From assembly GCF_023078275.1 (NCBI RefSeq), contig NC_062990.1, positions 6,587,549-6,651,548 of the forward strand: 64,000 bases of DNA, in the 5' to 3' direction. Origin of the DNA: Leguminivora glycinivorella (taxonomy: Eukaryota; Arthropoda; Insecta; Lepidoptera; Tortricidae). Shown piece after piece: positions 42,189 through 52,946 of this stretch. The translations under genes and the position numbers were made by a program. The notes under the pieces are model-generated. The model was not told where the DNA came from, made no database searches, and saw nothing but the letters and a program-made list of their open reading frames with translations. The number at the start of each line of letters is the position of its first letter. Within the stretch, counting starts at the first letter, position 1.

Positions 42189-42735
42189 GTACATTACGAT
42201 ACAAGTGCGTAAAAAAGGAAGTTCGAAACGAGTGGCGATAAATTAAAACACAACCGAAGGGAGTGTTTTAAATCGACACGAGTTACGAATTTCCTTTTCG
42301 CACGTGTATCGTACGACGTGTGATGGTGTTTTTTTTACGCACTAGTGCGAGAAGTGGTTCATTATATGCCAGGTCAAAACTTTGGAGGCTCATCTGTACT
42401 GAAAAACGTCGTACGATACACGTGCGAAAAGGAAATTCGTAACTCGTGTCGATTTAAAACACTCCCTTCGGTCGAGTTTTAATTTATCGCCACTACTTAT
42501 TATGCCATGCATGAAATAAATTAGATAATCACAGGAAAAACATAGACGGTACTTCTTTATAAACCCAATTACTATTACATACATTATGATACAAGTGCGG
42601 AAAAAGGGAAGTTTTTGCACGTGTATCGTACGACGTTTTTCAGTACAAATGAGCCTCCGAAATTTTGACCTGGCATATAATGAACCACTTCTCGCACTAG
42701 TGCGTAAAAAAACGACCATCTGTACTGAAAAATAA
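42189..42735. mobile_element. Nested foldback cluster ('acattacgatacaagtgcg')
   Basis: Two palindromic relationships overlap: 42189-42330 is inverted at 42405-42495, and 42328-42425 is inverted at 42615-42712. Both use the ACATTACGATACAAGTGCG / CGTACGACGTTTTTCAGTAC motifs. A related single copy lies at 3330-3470. The layout suggests one family member inserted into another. Non-coding. Confidence 0.7.
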
Positions 42736-42946
42736 ACTAACTGAGTTGACCGTGACGTCACTCGATTTCATATTAATTGAGTCGCTTAACTTCAAACTTG
42801 GATAAATCCATTCTGCTTTAAGGTTGAATAATTGAATATATAAAAAATATAATATGATCTGAAAGATAATTAACACAATGAAGTTAAGCGACACAATTCC
42901 GTAATAATAATAATAAGCGTATCGTTCAAATTCGTTCCGAGTGGAC

Positions 42947-43089
42947 GCTCTGGGGGGTTACCATGAAGTGCTAAAGCCATTCACTTTAGGTTGAGAGAAA
43001 GGGACGAAGCTACAGCAGTTCCATAGCTCCGTCCCTCTCTCTCAACCTAAACTGAACGGCTTTAGCACTTCATGGTAGCCCCCCTGAGC
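42947..43089. mobile_element. Foldback with GGGGGGYTACCATGAAGTGC tips
   Basis: About 60-bp arms including GAAGTGCTAAAGCC and TTTAGGTTGAGAGA fold almost perfectly around a core of about 20 bp. Non-coding. Confidence 0.75.
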
Positions 43090-43127
43090 CTAGCGTTCAA
43101 CGGGGCGCGCAGCGGGGGGGGCGAGCG

Positions 43128-43245
43128 TGCGTCCACTATGCAGCGTCGACTCAGGACACTTGTATGAGCTTCAATTGTTTGACATGCACGCCGCACACCC
43201 CGCTGAACGCTCAATATAATCGTGCACCTGAGTTCAAATTGTATG
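43128..43245. repeat. Repeat shared with 2245-2345
   Basis: Contains GCAGCGTCGACTCAGGA and 'gcttcaattgtttgacatgc', both also present next to the CpG-rich foldback at 2114. In both places it is adjacent to that foldback family, so the two may form one larger element. Confidence 0.6.
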
Positions 43246-43295
43246 GCCTGAGCCATAGCCTACTATAGTACTCTTTATTATACTTTGCCTAAGCC

Positions 43296-43520
43296 TTACG
43301 CCGTGGCTTGTGTGGACGACGGTCGCGCGACGGCGATGCGACGCGACGCGGCGCGACGAAATCAAACCTTCGATCTCTATGTAATGCCGTGTTTTGCGTG
43401 GGCGCGCGAGCGTCGCCGTCGCGTCTCATACTTCCATATCGATAAGGTTTGATTTCGTATGCGTCGCATCGCCGTCGCGCGACCATCACACGACCGTCGC
43501 CCACGCGAGGCACGGCGTAA
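43296..43520. mobile_element. CpG-rich foldback (TTACGCCGTG tips), copy 2
   Basis: Tips TTACGCCGTG at both ends enclose CGACGG/GCGCGA tracts and a 'aaggtttgatttcgtatgcg' segment. The left interior is rearranged relative to 57002-57158. It is very CpG-dense against an AT-rich background. Confidence 0.7.
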
Positions 43521-43631
43521 GTGTCTTAGGTAGGCGACGTCGATGAACTATCGATGATAGGCGATGCGATGCGACGCGAAGGCGACGGTCGTGCGACGGT
43601 CGCGCGACGGCTTCACACTTAAAATCACCAG

Positions 43632-43678
43632 TTTTTAACCCCCGACGCAAAAACGAAGGGGTGTTATAAGTTTGACGT

Positions 43679-43712
<34 letters not shown>

Positions 43713-43921
43713 CTGTCTGTCTGTCAGTCTGTATGTTTGTCTGTCTGTCTGTCTGTCTGTGGCATCGTAGCTCCCGAACGGATGAACCGATTTAGATTTC
43801 GTTTTTTTTGTCTGAAAGCTGAGTTAGTCGGGAGCGTTCTTAGCCATGTTTCATGAAAATCGGTCCACTATGTCGCAGTCGGGGGTTTTTTCAAAATTTT
43901 AATTTTGTGGTTAGGTTATTA
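43632..43921 (+). repeat. GTCT-core interspersed repeat
   Basis: Complete copy with an expanded, impure (TCTG)n core of about 80 bp at 43678-43760. Confidence 0.65.
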
Positions 43922-44118
43922 GTGTTTGCTAAACAAGAGAACAGTGTGTATAAGAAAAACTTCGCACACTTGGTACAAACTGGAAAGAAACCCCGATACA
44001 AGCTGTAAACTTTATTCTTTTGTTAGCACTCGCGGTTTTCCGAATGACATTTTTAGCGTACCGTGGAGAAACTTTGCTGGCGGGATGGGTTCTAACTGCT
44101 AATTTTAAAGTTTTTCTA

Positions 44119-44344
44119 ATAACCACAAAATTAAAATTTTGAAAAAACCCCCTACCTTGACATGTGTGTGTTTGTCTGTGGCATCGTAGCTACCGAACGG
44201 ATGAACCGTTTTGGATTTAGTTTTTTTTGTCTGAAAGCTGAGTTAGTCGGGAGTGTTCTTAGCCATGTTTCATGAAAATCGGTCAACTAAGTATGTCGTG
44301 ATCGGGGGTTTGTTCAAAATTTTAATTTTGTGGTTAGGTTATTC
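44119..44344 (+). repeat. Rearranged GTCT-core repeat
   Basis: Begins with the family's inverted left block ('ccacaaaattaaaattttga'), then jumps to the 'tgtggcatcgtagct' part in the other orientation and finishes normally. It is a mosaic of two orientations. Confidence 0.55.
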
Positions 44345-44882
44345 TAATAACCACCGACCGTGACATAGTAGTCTGTGTGTGTCTGTCTGTGGCATCGTAG
44401 CTCCCGAACGGATGAACCGTTTTGGATTTAGTTTTTTTTTTGTCTGAAAGCTGAGTAAGTCGGGAGTGTTCTTAGCCGTGTTTCATGAAAATCGGTGTAC
44501 TATGTCGCGGTCGGGGGTCTTTTCAAAATTTTAATTTCGTGGTTATAGTATATGCTAAGGCATCTTTTTATCTATTATTTATGGAAGCTTACAAAAATAG
44601 TCAGGACCTATTTTCGGACATATTCCATTGTTTGAATATGTCCGAAAATAGGTCCTGACTATTTTTGTAAGCTTCCATAAATAATAGATAAAAAGATGCC
44701 TTAGCATATACTATAACCACGAAATTAAAATTTTGAAAAAACCCCCGACCGCGACATAGTAGACCGATTTTCATGAAACATGGCTAAGAACACTCCCGAC
44801 TAACTCAGATTTCAGACAAAGAAAACTAAATCTAAATCGGTTTATCCGTTCGGGAGCTACGATGCCACAGACAGACACACAC

Positions 44883-44925
<43 letters not shown>

Positions 44926-44970
44926 CGTCAAACTTATAACACCCCTTCGTTTTTGCGTCGGGGGTTAAAA
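44345..44970. repeat. Near-perfect long palindrome built on GTCT repeats
   Basis: Left arm (to 44625) and right arm (from 44634) are inverted copies separated by only 8 bp (44626-44633). The inner roughly 110 bp per arm shows a single difference. The outer 150-200 bp, containing GTCT-family elements in opposite orientation, shows more. An extrusion-prone structure of this kind is unstable in cells and error-prone in assembly. Confidence 0.85.
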
Positions 44971-45208
44971 ATAGTAGACCTTCGGAGACACCAGCATTAT
45001 TTTGCGTCTTGCGTAAAAATCTCTTACTCACGTGTCACAGTAAGTGTGTCTGACAATGATGGATCACCGCATGGTAAACTTATTATTCGCACCAGTATTG
45101 ACAAAAATACTCTCACGTAGGGTTATTTTTGCTTTTTAGATGTGTGAAAATATTCTGTTTTGGGGTTTTCTAAGAGCTATTTGCGTGTTAATACTAAACT
45201 TATCTAAA

Positions 45209-45672
45209 TATACAAGGTGCTCGCGAGGAACCCATATAACTTTAACGGCATATTCTTGGTCACATTTTAAGACTAAAATGTCATATAAACTTTTCTAGAT
45301 TTCATCTAGTTTCAGAGTTATTGCCAATTAAAAAAAAACATTTCCGTATTGTTACTCAGTAGAAAAGGTCTTCTTAACGGCGCTGATGCGCAGTTGTGGA
45401 GCATAGTCTCACAGTAGTCATTGATAGATGTCAAAATGTGACAAGAAAAACTTCCAAAAAATTTGGTTTTTAGAAAAATAAATTAAGGGACTCATTTTAA
45501 TTGCCAACTTCATGGATAAAAATTACTTTATATGTGAAAATACGTCCAAAAAAGTAAAAAAAAAATAAAAATTCCGCGAAAATTTTTAAAATTCATATAA
45601 CATTTTTTCTTTATTTTGGCCTCAGAAACGCGTGGTTCAAATTATGCGGGTTCCTCGCGAGCACCTTGTATA
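45209..45672. mobile_element. Mariner-like MITE (460 bp), TACAAGGTGCTCGCGAGG tips
   Basis: Tips TACAAGGTGCTCGCGAGGAA at 45211 and its inverse ending at 45670 are flanked by TA on both sides. There is no transposase in the core. TA duplications suggest Tc1/mariner mobilisation. Confidence 0.7.
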
Positions 45673-45679
45673 AAAGAAG

Positions 45680-45875
45680 AAACTGTCTGACTCCCGAAAC
45701 TGCTGGTCCTAGAGATCGCAAATTTGGTACGTAGGTTCGTTATAAGGTGTAGAGGAGCGCTAAGAAAGGATATTTCAAAATTCACCTCCTAAGGGGGTGA
45801 AATGGGGGTCCAAAGTTTGTATGGAAAAAGAAGATTACGAGTACGTACGCGGGCGTAGCCGCGGGAAAAAGCTAG
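45680..45875 (+). mobile_element. Non-autonomous Helitron, 3' part
   Basis: 'ctgactcccgaaactgctgg' near the left end and a terminal GCGGGCGTAGCCGCGGG hairpin followed by AAAAAGCTAG before T. The 5' boundary is unclear because it touches the preceding MITE. Confidence 0.6.
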
Positions 45876-46254
45876 TATGGAATTATTATAATTTGAGACG
45901 TGTACCTACTTATAAAACCTGTGAGACCATGCAATTTATCAAATTTAATTAGTTGCAGGTAATAAACCTTCAAAATGGACATATACTACGTAAATACGAT
46001 ATGAATGAATCGAAGTAAACCGATTGAATTTTCCTCTATGTTTATTTTTTTTATTGAAAAACGTATTTTCAGCTGTCACAAGCTTTTTATTGTTCAAAAC
46101 TTGTGGTAGCATTTTTTTCATCGTTTTTTCTTTAAATAGCTGCTTATTGAGAAAATTTAATTGTATTAGAATTAAATTATTATTTAAGTAGTGTGTGGTC
46201 GGACAGTTAGCGCAAATGCCATGTAGTCATAAATGATACCTTATAATATGCTTT
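45876..46254. other. Unassigned AT-rich sequence
   Basis: No gene or recognised repeat. Confidence 0.35.
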
Positions 46255-46571
46255 TTTAAAGTTTTTTCAAAGTTTTCCACCCCACTTTTTTTGTAACATG
46301 GGTATTTTTTTCGCGATTAATCCTCAGAATCGTGAGCTCTTTCGATCCTGATAGGAAAAAAAAAATGTCCCAAGATTTCCATACATTTTTTCGAACCTTC
46401 CATTCCGTTACCGCCATACAAAATGGTAATGGAATGGGAAAAAAACCTTGGGATACTTTTTTTCTCCTATTAGAATTGAAAGAGCTTGCGATTCTGAATG
46501 GAGACCACATAAAAATTTGCAAATGCAAAAAAAAGTGGGGTGGACAACTTTGAAAAAAATGGCCCAAAAAT
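46255..46571. mobile_element. Large foldback (about 310 bp)
   Basis: Sequence folds along its whole length: 46263-46293 with 46524-46557 (both containing CCACCCCACTTTTTTT in one orientation), 46317-46384 with 46437-46502, and a centre around 'ccattccgttacc'. The overlapping frames on both strands result from the palindrome and do not indicate genes. Confidence 0.7.
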
Positions 46572-47576
46572 ACCTTGTACTGCCAACACCAATAACATTA
46601 ATTTTACACTCACATTTATTGTTACAAATCCCCATTCGACTCCCTTCTCGACAGTCATCCATTAAACGAATCGTATCCCAATTAAGTACATCAATTATTT
46701 CTTGATTGAAACAAGCGGACTTACGCACCGCGGGCAATCTCGATAAACAACGCGTTATCATTTAATCCACTCATAAATAAACCTTTTAAACCTTCACGGT
46801 TGCCGTATGATATTAAATTCAGTATAAATAACAAGAAAAATGAACAAAAACTGCGCTGGCTGGACGCCTCTGTCAATTACGGTGCCGGTGCCTGTTCGAA
46901 ATTTAAAAAGTAAAAAACAAAGATGGCCGCCGAAACAAAACTGCGGCAGCCCCGAATGTCAAGCGAGGATGTGCAAATAAGAACGTGTACCTATTTTAGG
47001 TAGGTGAAGCAAAAAAAAATAAAGGATAGGATTATGTAAGTGTAAAATAAACTATTTTTAAAAGTTTTTGCGCATTAAAAAAGAAGGTTTGCTGATTTTT
47101 AGTAGAAGCTGAGTGCTTTCTTATATCTATTTATTGCGTCTATAATTTTTACTAAGTTCAAGAGAGGAGGTTATCAATTCATCTGTTTAATTTTTTTTAG
47201 AAACTGCAGTTGTAAGTGTTAAATTCCTTTTATAAATAAAGACTAAGAGTTGTTACAAATTAATTACATGACCATAAGTATGACCATTTAATTATGACAG
47301 TGACAAAGTCAGAAAATATTAATTTTCAATTAAAATATGACATAATATTTATAATGGCGTTCATTCGCGCTCTTTGATTCGTGATTTATTCAAACCACAG
47401 TGCTCGCTGACAATCATTTATAAAACTGCTTTTTGACAGCAATTGCAATACAATCTTATCCTTCATCCGATATTCCCCTTATCTTGCATCTACTTACCTA
47501 AAGACGCTTGAGCCAAAGACAAATAATCTCTCTTGTCAAAATGTGTATCTTTTAATAACAATCCACACGTAAACTT
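46572..47576. other. Unassigned sequence
   Basis: No gene, retroelement tail or inverted repeat was recognised in about 1 kb. Frames are short. Confidence 0.4.
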
Positions 47577-47654
47577 AAATAAATGTCATATACAAAGAAA
47601 AAATTACCAAGGCCTCCTAGTTTTTTTTTTCTTTGTATATGACATTTATTTCAG
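47577..47654. repeat. Small foldback
   Basis: AAATAAATGTCATATACAAA with its inverse at the right end encloses about 25 bp. Non-coding. Confidence 0.65.
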
Positions 47655-48071
47655 TTTATAGTTAAAATAGTAGTGTGTCTACTATGCAAATTAAATTATT
47701 TTCTATGAGGATAATTTAATTTGTTCTAAGAATCCACACGTATGCTAATTTCATTTCTGCGAACAATTTTGCAGATCATTTGTCTCGAAAGTTTCAAAAC
47801 TCACACACACTTACGAACGGTGCTTGCTTTACTTACTTGGGCTTCACGAATGTCAAACGAGATCACTTTGCTGCACACTAGATGGTGCATATAATGGGCC
47901 CAATTTTATAAGTAATAAGTACGGTTGCTTGAAAAAGAGTATTACGTCAGTCCATCCTTTTCTCACTATTTTTAAATGCAATAGGGACTTAGTGACACAC
48001 CGACATGATGGGGTGTTTATTTTACTGCTTTTTAATATAAAATAAAATAGTATTAAAAAAAAAATAATAAA
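47655..48071. other. Unassigned sequence
   Basis: No supported gene. The two overlapping opposite-strand frames show no protein signature. Confidence 0.35.
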
Positions 48072-48388
48072 TAAACAAATATTATGGGACATTCTTACAC
48101 AGATTGACTCTAGCCCCACGGTAAGCTCAAGAAGGCTTGTGTTGTAGGTACTCAGACAACGATAATTATATAATATACAAATCGTCACTACTTTAAAAAA
48201 AACTTGTATCTTCATCTGTCAATGAAAAGAAAATTGTAGTAAGTATGTATGGAATGCATGTAGACTTACTGCGTTTTAACTTTGAGGAACAGCGTGAGAT
48301 ACGAGATTTTTTAAAAGTAGTGACGAAATACTTATATACATAGAAAACACACACCCATGACTCAGGAACAAATATCTTTGCTCATCAT
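48072..48388 (-). repeat. SINE body, interrupted by a MITE
   Basis: The two parts (48072-48182 and 48326-48388) match the non-tRNA body of the SINEs at 49189 and 52693 ('ggtactcagacaacgat', 'tgactcaggaacaaatatc'). The tRNA-like head is missing where the LINE fragment at 48380 begins. Confidence 0.7.
48183..48325. mobile_element. MITE with CGTCACTACTTT tips (143 bp)
   Basis: Inverted tips CGTCACTACTTTWAAAAAA are bounded by AAAT on both sides (48179-48182, 48326-48329), giving a 4-bp duplication inside the SINE. Superfamily uncertain. Confidence 0.7.
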
Positions 48389-48760
48389 CATCATTTTCTT
48401 GTCCTCTTCCCATTATTTGTGGTCGCCGCAGCAGATTTTCCTCCTCCATTCCTCTCTGTCAGCCGTCATTTCCATACTAACACCTTTCACTCTCATATCA
48501 TTGTTCACGCATTCCATCCATCTTTTCTTAGGCCTTCCACTAACGTTGTCGCCATCCACGCCACACATCCACATTGCTTTCATCCCTCCGCATTACATGT
48601 CCATACCATGCTAATCTGCTTCCTCTCACCTTCTCAGTCACTGGCGCTACTCTCAGGATTCCCCTTATATACTCATACCTTATACTCTCATCCTTCTTCT
48701 TGACGGCCCAGCACTCACTTCCATACAAGACGACAGGTAGGATAACAGATCTGATTTATA
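48380..48760 (-). pseudogene. RTE-type LINE C-terminal fragment with (ATG)n tail
   Basis: Reading right to left: LPVVLYGSECWAVKKKDE, then LRVAPVTEKVRGSRLAWYGH and VMRRDES in one frame. After a frameshift near 48545, a GRPKKRWMECVNNDMRVKGV and DREEWRRK ending appears in another frame, followed by a short (ATGATG)n tail. This is the standard C-terminal region of RTE-like reverse transcriptases. The catalytic core is absent and the frame is broken. Confidence 0.8.
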
Positions 48761-49188
48761 AATTTTCCCCTTTAGCCTAAGGGGCATGCGGGGATCGCAC
48801 GTTGTGCCTGTGCCCTGTCGTCATTTCATCCATCCTGCGTTAATTCTGTGCTGAACTGCTCTGTCGATCTCACCATCTCCCCGAAGGAGAGAACCGAGCA
48901 GGTAAGCAATATTACGCCATCTATCGTCAAATATCTGTGCTCTTAGGGAGATGGTGCTGCCATCTATAAAACTAGGGAACATATCAAATTATCATATCAT
49001 ACATTTAGCCGACGACCGGTTTGGCCTTTTTTTTAAATTAAAAACTGACCAGTAATTGACCTTAGTCGCACCTGATGGAAAGTGACGCCAAGGCCGAGGT
49101 TGTAGCTCACTGGTTCAGTAATAGCCTATTCACGTGCTATTCACTCTTGACTTGAATACACCCAGATTGTATTCGCCCGGGAATACAG
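48761..49188. other. Unassigned sequence
   Basis: GC-richer than its surroundings. No gene recognised. 48780-48960 may be a retroelement UTR because of the preceding LINE fragment, but I cannot support this. Confidence 0.35.
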
Positions 49189-49443
49189 ATGAGGGGAGCC
49201 TAGTCGGTAGTGACCCTGCCTGCTACGCCGCGGTCTCGGGTTCGAATCCCGGTAAGGGCAATTATTTGTGTGATGAGCACAGATATTTGTTCCTGAGTAA
49301 TGGATGTTTTCTATGTATATAAATATTTGTGTATTATGTATATCGTTGTCTGAGTACCCACAACACAAGCCTTCTTGAGCTTACCGTGTGGGACTCAGTC
49401 AATCTGTGAAAGAATGTCTCATAATATTTATTTATTTATTTGA
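49189..49443 (+). mobile_element. tRNA-derived SINE, complete
   Basis: Head with A-box-like GCCTAGTCGGTAGTG (from 49198) and B box GGGTTCGAATCCC (49238-49250), a body with 'tgatgagcacagatatttgt' and 'gtctgagtacccacaacaca', and a (TTTA)n tail. The internal boxes would drive RNA polymerase III. Mobilisation would need a partner LINE. Copies at 48072-48388 and 52693-52946 are in the opposite orientation. Confidence 0.8.
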
Positions 49444-49658
49444 AATTTACAATTTAACAAAGCGGTATCTACACAGAGTAATCCGTTGTAACGCAAACTG
49501 AATTTCAATTAGTTGGTAAAAGTTTGAATTTCGAGTCCAAATTACGCAGATCTTCCATTTTATGAAAACTATACCACCAGATGTTTTGATGGAAATTTTA
49601 AACTTAGTCTAAAAAGATTTTCAATTTGTTTGAGACGTTTTAGATATTTATACGGAAC

Positions 49659-50107
49659 CATAGGGGACTAAGTAAGGGAAGAGTTGTAACTCCATACATC
49701 AGCAAAAGCGAGTTATTTGTATAGGCATAGTTATAGTGACATCTAGCGACAATCACGCGTCAATCACGCGTCAACTAGCGTAAATTATCACTACTGCTAT
49801 TTGTCAAAAGATGTCGCGACGAACGACGAGTCTAAATGATCACCAATTTTTAACTAATATTACAATAGTATAATTCAGTATTCTGTTTTCAATTCCTTCT
49901 GCTTGTAATATAAGTTGTAAACTGTGCTAATATTATTTTTTTGGCAGACGAGACACTATTGACACCTAGTATCGAGTAGTGGTACTGATATTTCACGCGT
50001 GATTGACTCGTGACTGTCGCTAGATGTCACTATAACTATGCCTATACAAATAACTCGCGTTTACTGATGTATAGAGTTACAACTCCTCCCTTACTTATTC
50101 CTCTATG
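49659..50107. mobile_element. hAT-type MITE (449 bp) with 8-bp target duplication
   Basis: Tips CATAGRGGAMTAAGTAAGGG face inward at both ends, with arms extending at least 80 bp (GAGTTATTTGTATAGGCATA and the 'acatctagcgaca' block). TACGGAAC occurs exactly at 49651-49658 and 50108-50115. An 8-bp duplication indicates a hAT-family mobiliser. Non-coding. Confidence 0.75.
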
Positions 50108-50276
50108 TACGGAACAGAATTGACTATCCCATGGTAAGCTCAATAAGGCTTGTGTTGTGATTACCTACTGAGAGATCTATCCAATACATTTCACGACTCT
50201 TGACTTTCCGAACAGACTCTTATAGGGTGTTACCACATTAGTCACGGATATTTTAAGGGGCAATAATTAACATCTA

Positions 50277-50620
50277 AACAGAAATAGAAATAGAAATATT
50301 TTTATTCATGGCAAAATAATACAAAAAAAAACACACAAATACAGATCAACAACAGAGAATTATTTACACACATAACATCACAAAAAGGTAAGTAGGTACA
50401 CATAGTTGCCATGAAGATGGTCCTGACTTAGCATGGTGTTAGCCTGGGTGGCCAACGCTGATCTTCCGTCAGGGCCATACCTAATGATACCACGGAAAGT
50501 ATACACATTACAAAGGAAATTACATCATATAGAAAAAGTATACAATTTAGAATAAGTTAACAAAATACAACATCATAAATAAATAAACATTTTTAAAACA
50601 TTAAAATCTATAATTGGAAA
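50277..50620 (-). repeat. LINE 3' UTR fragment
   Basis: The left end carries the inverse of a retroelement tail ('gaaatagaaatatttttatt'). The body has 'ggccaacgctgatcttccgtc', related to 1835-1925. No coding part. Confidence 0.55.
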
Positions 50621-51177
50621 AACGGAACGTTGACAAAAATTTTAGTCGTGAACGCAACCAAATCTGACTCTCTGAATCTGACTTTGACTTCACTAGAAAT
50701 TAAAGTAAAATTTTCATATGATATTTTTTTGTTTTTATTTCCTTTAATAACCGTCCAGGAGTGGAGCACTATCAGCCGTAAAAATATCCGTGACTAATTT
50801 GGTAACACCTTATTATACCGGTATTATACTCATAATACCGGTAACAAAAGCAAAAAATTAAACAGTTACTTCTTATACTGACCCAACATTCGTTCAGTCA
50901 CTTTTAAGGAGTATTATCCTGCAGTGTGCTTACTTTTGTTACAGGGCCCACCCGGTATAATAAACAATAGTTATTATACAAGGGTAAAAAGTTGTATTTT
51001 AACGCTGAGTGTGGAATTGAAAAACGAGCAAGCGAAAGGATTCTATAGTTGAACCACGAGCGAAGCGAGTGGTTCGAGAACAGAATCCTGAACTTACGAG
51101 TGTTTCAACACACGAGAAGTAAAATACATTTGCACCCGTGTGTAACATAAAACTTTTCCCCTCACTATAGCGAGGAA
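50621..51177. other. Unassigned sequence
   Basis: No gene. 'cgagcgaagcgagtggttcg' near 51050 is a short imperfect palindrome. Confidence 0.35.
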
Positions 51178-51265
51178 AGTACTATCAGCTGCAAAATTGC
51201 CTGGCGAATTTATCAATGAATTGATTCATAACTTCTCCATACAATTTTGCAGCCGATAGTACATC
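51178..51265. mobile_element. Small MITE (GTACTATCRGCTGCAAAATTG tips)
   Basis: Inverted arms of about 21 bp with one mismatch around a 45-bp AT-rich core. Non-coding. Confidence 0.65.
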
Positions 51266-51481
51266 TCAGGAAACGCATTTATCACTGCTTAATAACTGTC
51301 GCAGTAACAGAAAACACTATTTAGTTCCACAAATTCCAAATATTTTGTTACAGAAATTTCACAGAAGCAAGTACACACGCAATACCTAATCTATTTAATT
51401 ACTTACTAGTATAACCTCGGGCAAGTCTGAATACAAGCATAGATAGATTAATTAGTACACATTATGGATACGCCACTATAA

Positions 51482-51727
51482 TCCATACTAATATTATAAA
51501 TGGGAAAGTGTGTGTGTCTGTTTGTTTGTCCGTCTTTCACGGCAAAACGGAGCGGTAAATTGTCCAGATTTTTTAAGTGGAGATAGTTGAAAGGATGGAG
51601 AGTGACATAGGTTACTTTTTGTCTCTTTCTAACCCCCCACTTACCTAAAATAGTGGGTGGACGTTTGTATGGAGCATTTCCCAATTTTCACGAATTTAAC
51701 GCGAGCGAAGCCGCGGGAAAAAGCTAG
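51482..51727 (+). mobile_element. Non-autonomous Helitron, complete (246 bp)
   Basis: Begins TCCATACTAATATTATAAAT after an A (51481) and ends GCGAGCGAAGCCGCGGG-AAAAAG-CTAG before a T (51728). It is the clearest member of the family that includes 2527-2705. All Helitron landmarks (5' TC, 3' hairpin, CTAG, A/T target) are visible. Confidence 0.85.
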
Positions 51728-52595
51728 TAATACAATAAGTTCAACGGATAAACATCGGTCGGCGGAGCCACTCGATTGGATCGGGACATCGTCATTATTT
51801 TTATCATTGTATCGCTAACGCATCGCGGCTAAAAGTTGTTTTATTTAAAATGCGTTCAATATCGAAAGAAAAAGTAACTTTTTATGAATTTGGGACGCCT
51901 GGAAAATAATAAAAAAAATCCCAGTAAAAGGAAGATTATTATTTTTAAGGGATGATTTCTTGGTTAAAAACTATCCCACGTCCTGTCCTATTCTGTCTCT
52001 TCTTTGAAACTACCTAACTTGAAATAAATTGTTTTAGCGCTATAGGTACTCATAACACATAGACAAACTTTACACAGATATACAAACTTTAGAATTCATA
52101 TAATATTAGTATAAGTAATATAAGTTAACTGAAACGTGCAATTCCAAATCCAAATCGGAGACGTGATCCAAATGTACAAACTTGACGGGAATTGCACACA
52201 CAGCGTTTTTACAAGAGATCTTACTGGTGTATCTGAAAACTTTTTAAGTAATCTATGATTTTATGTAAAAGCGTCTAAATTCAACAAACAAAAGCACAAT
52301 GTTTTATCTAAAACCCACGAGGTCATTGACCTCTGAAATCCCTTAAGCAAGGGAATTTTAGGAAGATTTAAAATTAAAATTTACAAATGTTTTAGAAGAA
52401 TCTTACAGATCAGATCAACGTAGCTTTAAATAAAAGGAAAGGTATAAAATATAAAAGAAGTGACAACAACGCAAAATACTTCTACCTACATACATACAAA
52501 CCAAGTTTCTATAGCAAACCAAGTTTCATACACCTTGGATTTTTGTTGCAATTTTTTTTAATATTACGTTTGGCTATTTGATTTAAAAATAAAAT
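51728..52595. other. Unassigned sequence
   Basis: No gene or repeat recognised in this AT-rich stretch. Confidence 0.4.
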
Positions 52596-52692
52596 ATAAA
52601 TATTGGGGGACACCTTACACACATCAACTTAGCCCCAAACTAAGCAAATCTTTACTATGGACGCTATAGTAAAGATTATATAGTGTAGTGGG
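52596..52692 (-). repeat. SINE body fragment, related family
   Basis: 'gggggacaccttacacacat' followed by 'cttagccccaaactaagca' resembles the body of tRNA-derived SINEs. The head is missing. It abuts the next SINE. Confidence 0.5.
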
Positions 52693-52946
52693 CTGTGGTA
52701 TATATTATATTATAGGACATTCTTACATAGATCGACTGAGTCCCACGGTAAGCTCAAGAAGGTTTGTGTTGTGGGTACTCAGACAACGATATATTTAATA
52801 TACAAATACTTACATACATAGAAAACATCCATGACTCAGGAACAAATATCTGTGCTCATCACACAAATAAATGTCCTTACCGGGATTCGGACCCGGGACC
52901 GCGGCTTAGCAGGCAGGGTCACTACCCGCTAGGCCAGACCGGTCGT
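52693..52946 (-). mobile_element. tRNA-derived SINE
   Basis: Inverted copy of the 49189 element. The B box (opposite strand of GGGATTCGGACCC, 52882-52894) has one change from consensus. The A-box-like region is at about 52925-52935 and the body is intact. Confidence 0.8.

Noticed and set aside
46408..46761. Overlapping frames on both strands
   Set aside because: They lie in the arms of a large foldback. Both strands read similarly because of the palindrome.
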